Assembly: GCF_000429405.1 (NCBI RefSeq)
Contig: NZ_KE386898.1
Coordinates: 191,631 to 255,630, forward strand
Reading direction: 5' to 3'
Length of the DNA stretch: 64,000 nt
From: Algoriphagus marincola DSM 16067
Lineage (GTDB): Bacteria > Bacteroidota > Bacteroidia > Cytophagales > Cyclobacteriaceae
Position numbers and translations under genes: made by a program. The notes below the pieces were generated by a model. The model did not search any database. It had not been told where the DNA came from and worked only from the letters and a program-made list of their open reading frames with translations. Shown in pieces: positions 27,221 to 36,306 of the stretch (position 1 is its first letter; each line of letters opens with the position of its first letter).

Positions 27221-27745
27221 TTAAAACTCCATTAACATCTCTGCTTGGGTTTGCAGTAGTTCTATATAAAGCTTGTTGGTGAGCAAGTTATCTGACATAT
27301 TCTGCTCGATTTTAGCCAGTTTTGGCTTGAGAGCGAGGACATGCATCCCCAAGTAATGGAAAATATCAGTGAGGTGGCTCAGTGCGATGCCACCTCCTCC
27401 TATTCCTGAAGAAAGGCCGACTAGTGCGGCCTTTTTGTATCTAAACGAATTGGGATAAGTCATCCCATCAATGAAAGTCTTCAGAATTCCCGGGAAAGAA
27501 CCATTGTATTCAGGGACGATGAAGATGAATTTTTGGCCTTCGGCTACCTTTTGGTGAAAGCGATTGTAGGATTCATTTTTTCCGTTGTTTTCATAGAGTG
27601 CTGTTTCTATAAAATCATTCGGAAGTTCTTCTAGCTCTAAAATTTCAGAGGCTTGTCCTTTCTCACTTAAGATTTGCTGATATTGAAGTGCAATCAGTTT
27701 GGATACTGAGTTTTTTCTATTGGTACCGAGTATAATTTTAATCAT
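27221..27745 (-). CDS. NADPH-dependent FMN reductase family protein
   Basis: A 174-residue flavodoxin-like protein starting MIKIILGTNRKNSVSKLIA; the first strand and phosphate loop directly follow this ATG, so the longer frame starting at 27787 is rejected. FIFIVPEYNGSFPGILKTFID matches the PEYN(G/H)S-P-x-x-LK(N/T)-x-(L/I)D signature of the NADPH_FMN_red family (ChrR/YieF-like), and LVGLSSGIGGG follows. It probably reduces quinones or flavins. Convergent with ftsZ and divergent from the nucleoside phosphorylase. Confidence 0.9.
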   Translation of the reverse strand: MIKIILGTNRKNSVSKLIALQYQQILSEKGQASEILELEELPNDFIETALYENNGKNESYNRFHQKVAEGQKFIFIVPEYNGSFPGILKTFIDGMTYPNSFRYKKAALVGLSSGIGGGGIALSHLTDIFHYLGMHVLALKPKLAKIEQNMSDNLLTNKLYIELLQTQAEMLMEF

Positions 27746-27838
27746 AGCTTCTTTTGAATAACAAAGAATACAAGCTTTGGGCATCAAAAGTTCGAGGGAT
27801 GCCTTAGATTCCTATCTTTAGGAGAAATTTTAAAACCG

Positions 27839-28657
27839 ATGAACTACCTTACTCAAATTCATGAAGCTGCTCGATTTCTTAAAAATCTTTGCCCTGATCC
27901 TGTAGAAAATTTGATCATTTTGGGTACTGGATTGGGAAAGCTGGGAGATCAGATTGATATCAGTCTGGAGATTGATTACAGTGATATTCCCCATTTTCCC
28001 ATTTCGACAGTCGAGACTCACTCCGGAAAGCTACTGATTGGTACTTTGGCTGGAAAGCCAGTGATTGCTATGCGAGGCCGTTTTCATTACTATGAGGGAT
28101 ATTCGATGCAGCAGCTCACTTTTCCAGTACGGGTGATGAAGCACCTAGGAGTGAAAAGACTGTTTGTTTCCAATGCTTCAGGTGGCCTCAATCCGGATCA
28201 AGCTGTAGGTGAGGTCATGATTTTGACAGACCATATTAACCTACTCCCTGATAATCCCCTCCGAGGTGAAAACCCTCCGGAATTTGGCCCGAGATTTCCA
28301 GATATGAGTGATGCTTACTCAAGTCGAATGGTCGAGATGGCCTTGGAAATTGCCAGGGAAAATAAGTTTAAAGTTCATACAGGAGTGTATGCGGCCGTGT
28401 CAGGCCCTAATTTGGAGACTCCTGCAGAGTATCGCTTTATCCGAATCATCGGGGCGGATGCGGTCGGAATGAGCACGGTACCAGAAGTAATAGTCGCTCG
28501 CCAATCCAACATGGAAGTCTTCGGGATTTCGGCCATTACCGACCTTGGAGTACCTGGGAAGATTCACAAAATCACCCTAGATGATGTAGTGGCAGCAGCA
28601 GCCAAAGCAGAGCCTATTTTGAGTAAAATTTTACTTGAATTGATCAAAAGGGTTTAA
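27839..28657 (+). CDS. Purine nucleoside phosphorylase
   Basis: A 272-residue trimeric-type (NP-II family) enzyme that splits purine nucleosides with phosphate. Seen are the phosphate loop IILGTGLGKLGD, the GRFHYYEGYSM block with the conserved His, VSNASGGLN, and the purine-binding region YAAVSGPNLETPAEYRF with GADAVGMSTVPEV. The late segment AITDLGVPGK replaces the usual NxA/D motif strand. Length is normal. A TATCTTTA box (near 27813) resembles a -7 element. The gene overlaps the convergent lipoprotein gene by 4 bp. Confidence 0.95.
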   Translation: MNYLTQIHEAARFLKNLCPDPVENLIILGTGLGKLGDQIDISLEIDYSDIPHFPISTVETHSGKLLIGTLAGKPVIAMRGRFHYYEGYSMQQLTFPVRVMKHLGVKRLFVSNASGGLNPDQAVGEVMILTDHINLLPDNPLRGENPPEFGPRFPDMSDAYSSRMVEMALEIARENKFKVHTGVYAAVSGPNLETPAEYRFIRIIGADAVGMSTVPEVIVARQSNMEVFGISAITDLGVPGKIHKITLDDVVAAAAKAEPILSKILLELIKRV

Positions 28658-29124
28658 TCCTGTGGGAGTTGGTCTATTGCCTGTAGAACTGATTCCATGT
28701 AGGGTTTGATCTCTTCAGGCCAGGTGCCTGGATCGGTATCAACTTGCCAATACATGATTCCTGTTCTATTTTCGAAAGCAAAATAAATCGCTCCCTGATC
28801 ATCACAGTCAGGGCATCCTATCACAGCGAAGGGATTATTTCTCAGAAACTGAGGAAATTTCTCTTCCAGACCTTGAGCGATCGATAACCACTGTGGATCA
28901 AGTGGTTGCGATTTATAAGTAATTATGGCTGCTTCTCGGAAGCTGTTCATATTGTCGGCATATAGCCTTCCATTTTCTAGTTTGTAGATTTTGATACAAT
29001 TGCCGGTGCAAAAGGCAGACCACCAACCAAAAATGAAGGCATCTTTTTGAGGAGCTTCATCTTCTTGACTGCAACCTAGGAATAGGAAAAGAATAATTAG
29101 TGAAGAAATATAAACCTGTCTCAT
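28654..29124 (-). CDS. Small hypothetical lipoprotein
   Basis: A 156-residue protein with a signal peptide ending LFLFLGC (lipobox Cys at about residue 18). The mature part contains CTGNCIKIYKLENGRLYAD and CPDCDDQGAIYFAFE, giving two Cys pairs (CxxxC and CxxC) that might form disulfides or bind metal. The order lipobox, GWWSAFCTGNCIKIYKLENG recurs in Cytophagales lipoproteins of unknown role. No function is offered. Divergent from the TonB receptor gene with an 89-bp intergenic region. Confidence 0.75.
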   Translation of the reverse strand: MRQVYISSLIILFLFLGCSQEDEAPQKDAFIFGWWSAFCTGNCIKIYKLENGRLYADNMNSFREAAIITYKSQPLDPQWLSIAQGLEEKFPQFLRNNPFAVIGCPDCDDQGAIYFAFENRTGIMYWQVDTDPGTWPEEIKPYMESVLQAIDQLPQD

Positions 29125-29213
29125 TTGATCATTTTTTGGGGATTTTACGTAAGAAATTTTAAGTTTGTTTAATTCCTGAATTGGATAATAAATTCATTTT
29201 TGAATTTTAGTTT

Positions 29214-31631
29214 ATGCGCGTAATCATTTTCTGCTTTTTATTTCTTTTTGTCATTTCAGGGCTTCATTCTCAGAATATTCCCGACTCATTGAGATATAAT
29301 TTTGGAAAAGCAGAAGGTGCGCTACAGCAATCCTATATTTTAACTGGGAAGATAACAGACAAAGACACCGGAGAGCCTGTGGAAGGTGTTGGACTGCATT
29401 TGGATGGATTTTACACGGGCATCAATTCTGATCGATTCGGTACTTACTATATCTCCTTGACTCCCGGTTATCATCGATTGACATTCAGGCACTTGTCCAA
29501 AATTCCCATTTTCACTGAGCTGACTATCTACACCAATGCAGTGATCAATACCACGATTACCGAGAAAAGTTATGAGTTGGAAGGTGTAGTCGTTCAATCT
29601 GATGAGCCTGATCGAAATGTCAGAAATCCCATCACGGGAGTAACAAAGCTGACCACTCGAGAATTACGGGCGATTCCGGCTTTCTTGGGCGAGGCAGATA
29701 TTTTTAAAGGTCTCCAGCTCCTTCCGGGGGTCAGTTCGGTAGGAGAAGGCACCTCAGGAATCAATGTACGCGGTGCCAAAACGGATCAAAATCTTCTGCT
29801 GATGGACGAGGCGATCGTTTTAAGTTCCAATCATGCCCTAGGCTTTTTATCTGCTTTCAATGCCGATGTCACAGAGACTTTTACCCTTTACAAGGGAAAT
29901 CTTCCGGCAACCTTTGGAGGTCGGGCAGGTTCGGCCTTGAATATTGAAATGAAGCCCGGTTCTACAGAAAGTTGGCAAGGTCAAATCGGAGTAGGAACGT
30001 CCAATGGGAAAGTGCTGGTGGAGGGTCCTATTCAAAAAGATAAAATAGGTTTGATTTTTGGAGGTAGGATTTCCAATGCCAATTGGCTGCTTCGAAGAGC
30101 AAGAGACTTTGATATTCAAAATTCCCAACTCGACTTTTATGATGGCTATCTGGGACTCAATTGGAAAATCAAACAAGGTCATACACTGGAGGCAAAAACC
30201 TTGCTGACTGGAGATTATTTCAAGTTCTCAGATGAGTTTGGCTATGATTGGTCCAACCGTGTAAGCAGTTTGAATTATCGTGGGGTTTTAGGAGAAAATT
30301 GGTCGATCAAGGCATTGCTTGCAGATGGTGATTTTTCCAATTCTTTTTTCGATCCGGAGGGTCTCGATGCGGCATCGGTAGAAAATGGCATGCGTTATCA
30401 GCAGGCAAAAGCTACACTGACTTGGGCCAATGAAAAGCTTGCGATAAATTCAGGAGTGGAGGCAGTTTACTATCAAGGGAAGGACGAGCGAAGGAGTCCT
30501 TTTACAGCTGAATCCAATGTGCTCGAAGAAAAAATTGGGAAGGAGCGGGGCTTGGAAGTAGGTCTTTTCTCGAGTTTGGAATGGGATATGTCAGAGAAGA
30601 CGGGTTTGGTAGGTGGGCTTCGCTTTGTGCAGTATAATCAACTGGGGCCGGATACAGTCTATCAGTACAGCGAAATAGGGCCTATCGCTACGGAGCAAAT
30701 TGTTGGACAGGAAGTTTTTGGGGGTGGTTCTATCCAAACTTATTCCGGTCTGGAGCCAAGAATCTCCATTCGTCATAACCTAGATCAAAATGCCTCTTTG
30801 AAAGGCAGCTATGCACGGCTTTATCAGTATATCCAATCTATCAGTAATACCTTCGGTCCTACTCCGATCGATCTTTGGCAACTCAGTACCCGATACATCC
30901 CACCACAGCGATCAGATAATTTTTCCTTGGGATTTTTTAGAAATAGCAAGGATAATAAATGGGAGTTTTCTCTCGACGGATTTTATAGAATCACTCAAAA
31001 TCAAATCGAATACAGGGATTTTGCGCAGGTTTTTCTTAATCCCCATATGGAGACTGAGGTTGTCCTGGGGGAAGGACGAGCCTATGGAGCGGAATTTTTG
31101 ATTAAAAAGAATCTGGGAGTAGTCACTGGCTGGCTGGCCTATACTTATTCTCGATCTTTCTTCAGAAGTCAGGGACAGTTTGAGGAAACTCAAATCAACG
31201 GTGGGGATTGGTTTCCGAGCAATTATGATAAGCCCCATGAGGTCAATTTCATCCTCAGTCGAAAAATGTACCCAAGAGGTCTTTTTAACTTGAGTATCAA
31301 TTATGCCACCGGAAGGCCAGTCAGTGCAGTGAATGCAAGTTACGTCGTCAATTCCCTGATCATTCCAGAATATAGTGAGCGGAATCAATATCGAATCCCG
31401 GACTATTTCCGAGTGGATATATCCTACACCGTGGAGAAGGTATTTTCTAAAAAGGGAGACAGTTTGAATTTCAGTATTTACAATCTTTTTGGAAGGAGAA
31501 ATGCCTATTCGGTTTTTTGGCAAAAGGATGGGGATAGTAGGCAGTTGAGGCCTTACCGTTTGGCGGTATTAGGGTCTATTTTCCCTTCGATTACGTATAG
31601 TATTCAATTTGGAGGAGGTGACAATGAGTAG
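29214..31631 (+). CDS. TonB-dependent receptor with carboxypeptidase-like N-terminal domain
   Basis: An 805-residue outer-membrane transporter. Signal peptide (residues 1-19), then a CarboxypepD_reg-like domain (about 40-120: LTGKITDKDTGEPVEGVGLHL), a plug (about 145-250: LPGVSSVGEGTSGINVRGA, DEAIVLSSNHALG) and a beta-barrel that ends in an aromatic strand (ITYSIQFGGGDNE). The N-terminal add-on is typical of Bacteroidota receptors. Its stop overlaps the start of the DUF4249 gene by 8 bp (31624-31631), so they form a unit. The ligand is unknown; unlike SusC it has no SusD partner. Confidence 0.93.
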   Translation: MRVIIFCFLFLFVISGLHSQNIPDSLRYNFGKAEGALQQSYILTGKITDKDTGEPVEGVGLHLDGFYTGINSDRFGTYYISLTPGYHRLTFRHLSKIPIFTELTIYTNAVINTTITEKSYELEGVVVQSDEPDRNVRNPITGVTKLTTRELRAIPAFLGEADIFKGLQLLPGVSSVGEGTSGINVRGAKTDQNLLLMDEAIVLSSNHALGFLSAFNADVTETFTLYKGNLPATFGGRAGSALNIEMKPGSTESWQGQIGVGTSNGKVLVEGPIQKDKIGLIFGGRISNANWLLRRARDFDIQNSQLDFYDGYLGLNWKIKQGHTLEAKTLLTGDYFKFSDEFGYDWSNRVSSLNYRGVLGENWSIKALLADGDFSNSFFDPEGLDAASVENGMRYQQAKATLTWANEKLAINSGVEAVYYQGKDERRSPFTAESNVLEEKIGKERGLEVGLFSSLEWDMSEKTGLVGGLRFVQYNQLGPDTVYQYSEIGPIATEQIVGQEVFGGGSIQTYSGLEPRISIRHNLDQNASLKGSYARLYQYIQSISNTFGPTPIDLWQLSTRYIPPQRSDNFSLGFFRNSKDNKWEFSLDGFYRITQNQIEYRDFAQVFLNPHMETEVVLGEGRAYGAEFLIKKNLGVVTGWLAYTYSRSFFRSQGQFEETQINGGDWFPSNYDKPHEVNFILSRKMYPRGLFNLSINYATGRPVSAVNASYVVNSLIIPEYSERNQYRIPDYFRVDISYTVEKVFSKKGDSLNFSIYNLFGRRNAYSVFWQKDGDSRQLRPYRLAVLGSIFPSITYSIQFGGGDNE

Positions 31632-32718
31632 GTTTAAATTATATTTTGGAGTTTTTGCTACGCTGATTCTGTTTAATTCCTGCGTGGATCAGATTGACTT
31701 TCCGCTTAATCGGGGAGTAGAGAAGCTGATAGTCTTTGGGCAGTTGAACAACTTGGATGAGGATAAATTTGTAATGCTTTCGGAGACCACTTCTGCAGAT
31801 CGCGAACCCCTCTTTTCAGGTCAATATTTAGTCCTTAATGATTTGCCAAGGCCTGTGACCAATGCTAATGTTTTTGTGGTAAATACCCAAAATCAACGCT
31901 TTTCGCTCAATCAGGTGGAGCCTGGGAAATACATGCTTCCAAGATCAGTTCAGATTCGGGAAGACGTCGGTTATTTTGTGGAGATTCAGATAGAAGGAAA
32001 AACGTATAGATCCGAACCTGAGCAGATGCCCGCGGCAGTTGGTACTGATGAGGTCAGCTATGAGTTCAGCCGGGGTGTTTTTGATAATGACCCGGATCGG
32101 GCTTTTATTTCGATTATTTCTGACGTGACTTTGCCAGAATCGGATAGTCCTTACTTTCTGCGCTGGGATGTCGATGAAGCTTACTATTGGAACCTGACTT
32201 TCTTTCCCAATCCCTTCAATAAAGCCCCACCAGACTGTTATGTTTTTGGGTTTCCGGATCCTGAGCGACTTCCGCTCTTTAGTGGTGAAAGCGTAAGAGC
32301 GGGAGTAAATTCCTCTTCGCAATTGCTCGCCCAGCGAATCGTCGATGAATCTTTCCTCAGTAGACATTACTTCAATGTCAGGCAGGTTAGCATTTCGAAG
32401 GATGCATTTCGGTATTGGAGTCGGGTAAAAGATCTGGTCAACAATACCGGTTCAGTATTTGATATTCCGCCTGCTCCCGTGCGGGGCAACGTTCGGAATA
32501 GTGCCAATCCAGACGAGGTGGTTTTGGGCTATTTTGAGGTGGCAAGGATATCTCAGGAGCGAATCTACACTACTCGGGCAGATGTTCCTTTTTTCATTTC
32601 GGAGGTTTGTACTTATTCTCCAGAAAGGCCCATCACCGACTATCCTGTGACCTGCCTTCGCTGCAGTGAATTTCCCAATAGTACGAATGACACGCCGCAT
32701 TGGTGGTTTGATCAGTGA
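31624..32718 (+). CDS. DUF4249 domain-containing lipoprotein
   Basis: A 364-residue protein beginning MSRFKLYFGVFATLILFNSC, with a lipobox Cys at about residue 20. It continues DFPLNRGVEKLIVFGQLNNLDE, the DUF4249 opening, with a late Cys-rich segment (FFISEVCTYSPERPI...VTCLRCSEFP). DUF4249 proteins are commonly encoded right after TonB receptors in Bacteroidota and are presumed surface or periplasmic partners of the receptor. The overlap with the upstream receptor gene supports co-translation. The cargo is unknown. Confidence 0.9.
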   Translation: MSRFKLYFGVFATLILFNSCVDQIDFPLNRGVEKLIVFGQLNNLDEDKFVMLSETTSADREPLFSGQYLVLNDLPRPVTNANVFVVNTQNQRFSLNQVEPGKYMLPRSVQIREDVGYFVEIQIEGKTYRSEPEQMPAAVGTDEVSYEFSRGVFDNDPDRAFISIISDVTLPESDSPYFLRWDVDEAYYWNLTFFPNPFNKAPPDCYVFGFPDPERLPLFSGESVRAGVNSSSQLLAQRIVDESFLSRHYFNVRQVSISKDAFRYWSRVKDLVNNTGSVFDIPPAPVRGNVRNSANPDEVVLGYFEVARISQERIYTTRADVPFFISEVCTYSPERPITDYPVTCLRCSEFPNSTNDTPHWWFDQ

Positions 32719-32798
32719 GTTATCCTGCCGATCGAGTAATTATTGAGACTTTGATCGGAGTAATTTGTATTTTCAAGAAAAATCAAACTCATAGACCT

Positions 32799-33533
32799 AT
32801 GCAAAAGAAACTTTCAGGCTTGTTGCTATTTTTCTTCCTTTTCGGAGCTTTCACAGTTCAAGCCCAGCAATTTCGTGCGCTTGTTTTTAGCAAGACAGCA
32901 GGATTTCGTCATCAATCCATTCCCAACGGAGTGGTTGCTTTAAAGAAAATGGCAAACGATCAAGTTTTTTCAATTCATACTACGGAGGACGCTAATTACT
33001 TTACCGATAAAAACCTGGAGCGATTTGATGTAATTATATTGCTCAGCACCACTGGTACAATTTTCAATGAGGAGCAAAAAGCAGCTTTTCAGCGATTTGT
33101 ACAGAGTGGAAAAGGTGTGGTTGGAATTCATGCCGCCACGGATACCGAATACGAATGGCCTTGGTACAATCAATTAATTGGCGCTTATTTCTTAGCTCAT
33201 CCCAAGCAGCAAACCCTACGGCTTGAAGTGGTGGATTCGGATCATCCGGCGACCTGGCACCTTCCTAAAAACTGGCTTTGGACCGATGAACTCTATGAAT
33301 TCCGCGATATCAATCCGAATATCAAGGTATTGCTCAATGCAGATGAGTCTACATACGAACCAGCCAAAGCCATGGGCGAAAATCACCCGATGGCTTGGTA
33401 TCATGAGTTTGATGGAGGAAGGGTGTTTTATACCGCTTTAGGTCATGTGGATGCGGCCTTTGAGGATGCTGATTTTCTCAAGCACCTTTATGGCGGAATT
33501 TGGTATGCGGCTACCGGGCAGCCTTTCAAATAA
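32799..33533 (+). CDS. Secreted ThuA domain-containing protein
   Basis: A 244-residue protein with a signal peptide (MQKKLSGLLLFFFLFGAFTVQAQ). The ATG at 32799 is chosen because the longer frame from 32715 has a non-signal-like leader overlapping DUF4249. It carries the ThuA core: FRALVFSKTAGFRHQSIPNG, VVGIHAATDTEYEWPWYNQLIGAYF and a late GRVFYTALGHVDAAFEDADFLKHLYGG. ThuA-like proteins have a glutamine-amidotransferase-like fold and are tied to carbohydrate (trehalose, glucoside) metabolism. Not clearly in an operon with its neighbours. Confidence 0.92.
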   Translation: MQKKLSGLLLFFFLFGAFTVQAQQFRALVFSKTAGFRHQSIPNGVVALKKMANDQVFSIHTTEDANYFTDKNLERFDVIILLSTTGTIFNEEQKAAFQRFVQSGKGVVGIHAATDTEYEWPWYNQLIGAYFLAHPKQQTLRLEVVDSDHPATWHLPKNWLWTDELYEFRDINPNIKVLLNADESTYEPAKAMGENHPMAWYHEFDGGRVFYTALGHVDAAFEDADFLKHLYGGIWYAATGQPFK

Positions 33534-33599
33534 GGAAATTGTTGCTTTTGGAACTTATCAGCAGCAAATCGGTTTAACCCAAATAAAACCAGAAATACC

Positions 33600-34181
33600 A
33601 TGCTAAAAGCTCAAGCTAAGCCTGTTCACCTCTACATGGAGGCTAATCCCAATCCCAATTCTTTAAAGTTTGTGGCTAACTTTATGTTGGTAGAAGATGG
33701 GGTGAGTTTTGACTATCCCACACAAGAAAGTGCGGAAAACAGCCCCTTAGCGCAGGAATTGTTCAATTTTGCTTCAGTCGAGCGGGTTTTTGTTGCATCA
33801 AATTTTGTGACAGTCACTAAATCCGAATCAGTAGAATGGGCCGAAATCCAGACCATTATTCGAGACCATATTAAATCTTATTTAGAAGCTGGCAAAAAGG
33901 TAGTAAATGCCAAATTCGACAAGGACCCCTTATTCGATGAAAATGACTCCGAGATCGTCAAAAAGATCAAAGGAATCCTGGATGAATATATCCGTCCTGC
34001 TGTAGAGCAAGATGGGGGAGCAATCGTCTTTCATTCATTCCAAGATGGTGTGGTGAAAGTTTTGCTTCAGGGCTCCTGCTCTGGCTGCCCATCAAGTACC
34101 GTGACGCTTAAGGCAGGGATCCAAAACCTTTTGACTCGAATGCTACCCGAAGTCAAGGAAGTAGAAGCAGAAGGCATCTGA
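33600..34181 (+). CDS. NifU/Nfu-family Fe-S cluster scaffold
   Basis: A 193-residue protein with an N-terminal Nfu_N domain (MEANPNPNSLKFVANF; residues about 10-95) and a C-terminal NifU-like domain with Cys160-x-x-Cys163 (GSCSGCPSSTVTLK), the pair that holds a bridging 4Fe-4S cluster between two monomers. EYIRPAVEQDGGAIVF precedes it, as in Nfu proteins. It delivers Fe-S clusters to target enzymes. Followed after 10 bp by the DUF3810 gene. Confidence 0.95.
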   Translation: MLKAQAKPVHLYMEANPNPNSLKFVANFMLVEDGVSFDYPTQESAENSPLAQELFNFASVERVFVASNFVTVTKSESVEWAEIQTIIRDHIKSYLEAGKKVVNAKFDKDPLFDENDSEIVKKIKGILDEYIRPAVEQDGGAIVFHSFQDGVVKVLLQGSCSGCPSSTVTLKAGIQNLLTRMLPEVKEVEAEGI

Positions 34182-34191
34182 TCGATAATGG

Positions 34192-35268
34192 ATGAAACTT
34201 CGCCAGTGGATTTGGTTTTTCTTGGGAGTCTCGGCTCTGCTGATCAGAGGTCTAGCTAATAATTTTCCAGTTCAAACCGACCAAGTTTATTCAAGAGGTC
34301 TATTTCCATTTATCCGAATTGCATTTGATTATACGCTGGGAAAACTTCCTTTTCCCAGCGTTTTTTTATTTATAGCTCTTATTCTTTTTCTGATCCTCCT
34401 TTTTTTTCGAGGGTTTTACCGAAAGAAGGGTTTAAAACAAAGACTTTCATTTTCCTTCCGGTCTATTCTTAATTTTGCCGGAGGATTGCTTTTTTTCTTC
34501 ATGCTCTTATGGGGCTTCAATTATCAGCGGACTCCTGTATCCCAGCAGCTAGGCCTTTCGGCTAAGCCCTTGGAACTGCATGAAATGAAAGCAGAAATTG
34601 AGGAGAATTATCGTGAGCTGCTCCTACTTCGGCAGCAGTTGAAATCTGATACCTTGCCGATTGTGCCAGAACTAGCTTATCAAGATTTGGAATCCGAAGT
34701 CCGTGACATTCTGGAGGATCAATTACCCTCCTTGGGAATATCGTTTTTGGGAAAGCCACGTACCAAACTTTTTCCACCTCCGGGGCTGATGCGAAGACTC
34801 GGGATTTTGGGTATCTATTTTCCTTATGTGGGAGAAAGCTACATCGACCCGACACTCCATCCGCTTGAGAAGCCTTTTACTATCGCTCATGAGATGGCAC
34901 ATAGCTTTGGAGTTACGGATGAGGGGGAGGCCAATTTTGTTGCTTGGGTGGTAGGTAGCCAATCCAAAAATCCTCTGCTGGGATACTCGGCATCTTTGCG
35001 ATTATTTCTCTACCAGGTGCGGGATTATTATCGAATGGCTCCTGATGAATATTTGTCATGGACACAAAACTTGGATAGGGGAGTACTGAACGATATCCGA
35101 TCCATTCAGGAACGAGCCGCTCAGTATCCACCTTTTTCATTGGAGATTAGCCGTAAAACCAATGATCTATTTTTGAAATCACAGGGAGTGAAAAGTGGAG
35201 TACTTAGCTATCAGGAATTACCGATGCTGGTGAAGGCTTGGAAGGAGAAAAAGCAGTTTTTGAATTAA
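34192..35268 (+). CDS. DUF3810 family membrane protein with zinc-peptidase motif
   Basis: A 358-residue protein: about three N-terminal hydrophobic segments (near 8-24, 58-76 and 92-110), then a soluble part. HEMAH at residues 233-237 and DEGEANFVAW (about 243-252) together make a gluzincin-like zinc site, H-E-x-x-H plus a downstream Glu. This is the DUF3810 arrangement. Activity is a prediction. It lies 10 bp behind nfu on the same strand, so they may be co-transcribed, but a functional tie is not obvious. Confidence 0.85.
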   Translation: MKLRQWIWFFLGVSALLIRGLANNFPVQTDQVYSRGLFPFIRIAFDYTLGKLPFPSVFLFIALILFLILLFFRGFYRKKGLKQRLSFSFRSILNFAGGLLFFFMLLWGFNYQRTPVSQQLGLSAKPLELHEMKAEIEENYRELLLLRQQLKSDTLPIVPELAYQDLESEVRDILEDQLPSLGISFLGKPRTKLFPPPGLMRRLGILGIYFPYVGESYIDPTLHPLEKPFTIAHEMAHSFGVTDEGEANFVAWVVGSQSKNPLLGYSASLRLFLYQVRDYYRMAPDEYLSWTQNLDRGVLNDIRSIQERAAQYPPFSLEISRKTNDLFLKSQGVKSGVLSYQELPMLVKAWKEKKQFLN

Positions 35269-35293
35269 GTATTTTAGAAAAGAAGTGGCAAAA

Positions 35294-36208
35294 TTATGCC
35301 CTTTTAATCCTTTTTTTTCGATTCCCAATCCATACCCCCAAAATCACCGCAGCTATTCCTACATAATGCCCCCAAAGTAAAACTTCTCCGTCCCAAACTC
35401 CCCAAAGAATGGCGACAATGGGAATCAGATAAGTGACTGAACTGGCAAAGACTGGGCTGGCTGTTTTAACTAGCATATTGAAAAGAATCAGGGCCAAGGC
35501 AGTTCCCATGATCCCTAAAAGTGCCACATAGCCTAGGGCCTGCCAAGCTCCTGGTACGGAGACGAGCTTGTAAGAAAATTGGGTGCCTGCCATTAGATAA
35601 ATCAATGCCACAGGCAGAACCATCAGTAGTGAAATTGCTGTGATTTCGATGGGTTTAAGTTCGACAAACCGAAATTTGATAATATTCAGGTTGAAACCAT
35701 AGCAGGTGCAGGCCAGAATGACGAAGAAAGCGTAGGCATTAATGTCCGAAAGTGCTCCAAAACCACCGCCCTCTCTTACCGTCACCAAAATCAACACACC
35801 CAAAAAGGCGATTAAAAGGCCAAGAGCATTTCTTCGGGTAATTTTTGAACTGAAAAATAATGCTCCTACCAATACCACAAAGAGGGGTGTAAGTGCATTC
35901 AGCACCCCGGTAAGTGAGCTGCTGAGTTGGGTTTGAGCTTTTGCAAAAAGAAAGGCAGGGATAAAACTGCCGACCAAGCCGACTATGATTAAGTTTTGTA
36001 CTTGTACGCTATTTAGAAAGCGAACCCGAGGAAGGGAAAGCGGAAGTAGGAAAGTGGCCGCAGCCACAATTCGAAAGGCTCCGAGTTCTCCCGGTGAGAA
36101 AATTTCCAATCCCCGCTTGATCAAAATAAAGGAACTTCCCCAGACTAATGCCAGAATGATCAGATAAATCCAGTTTCTTACCGAGCTCTCAGATGGCTGA
36201 TTGGACAT
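35294..36208 (-). CDS. DMT superfamily (EamA) transporter
   Basis: A 304-residue inner-membrane protein with ten hydrophobic segments in two EamA repeats: WIYLIILALVWGSSFILIKRG opens the first, and the second begins with AYAFFVILACTCYGFNLNI near residue 155. Such proteins export amino acids, nucleosides or other metabolites. The C-terminus is strongly basic (NRKKRIKRA), consistent with a cytoplasmic end. Substrate unknown. Convergent with the DUF3810 gene. Confidence 0.92.
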   Translation of the reverse strand: MSNQPSESSVRNWIYLIILALVWGSSFILIKRGLEIFSPGELGAFRIVAAATFLLPLSLPRVRFLNSVQVQNLIIVGLVGSFIPAFLFAKAQTQLSSSLTGVLNALTPLFVVLVGALFFSSKITRRNALGLLIAFLGVLILVTVREGGGFGALSDINAYAFFVILACTCYGFNLNIIKFRFVELKPIEITAISLLMVLPVALIYLMAGTQFSYKLVSVPGAWQALGYVALLGIMGTALALILFNMLVKTASPVFASSVTYLIPIVAILWGVWDGEVLLWGHYVGIAAVILGVWIGNRKKRIKRA

Positions 36209-36306
36209 AGTTATTTGATTACGGGTTGGTGCCGCAAATGAAGCAATTCTGAACTGAAATTGTTTGGGAAAATTTTCAAGTGGGAATTAAAGACTAGCAA
36301 ACAACT

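Noticed and set aside
30912-31523. 203-codon minus-strand frame inside the TonB receptor gene
   Set aside because: Antisense shadow of the beta-barrel coding region; no motif.
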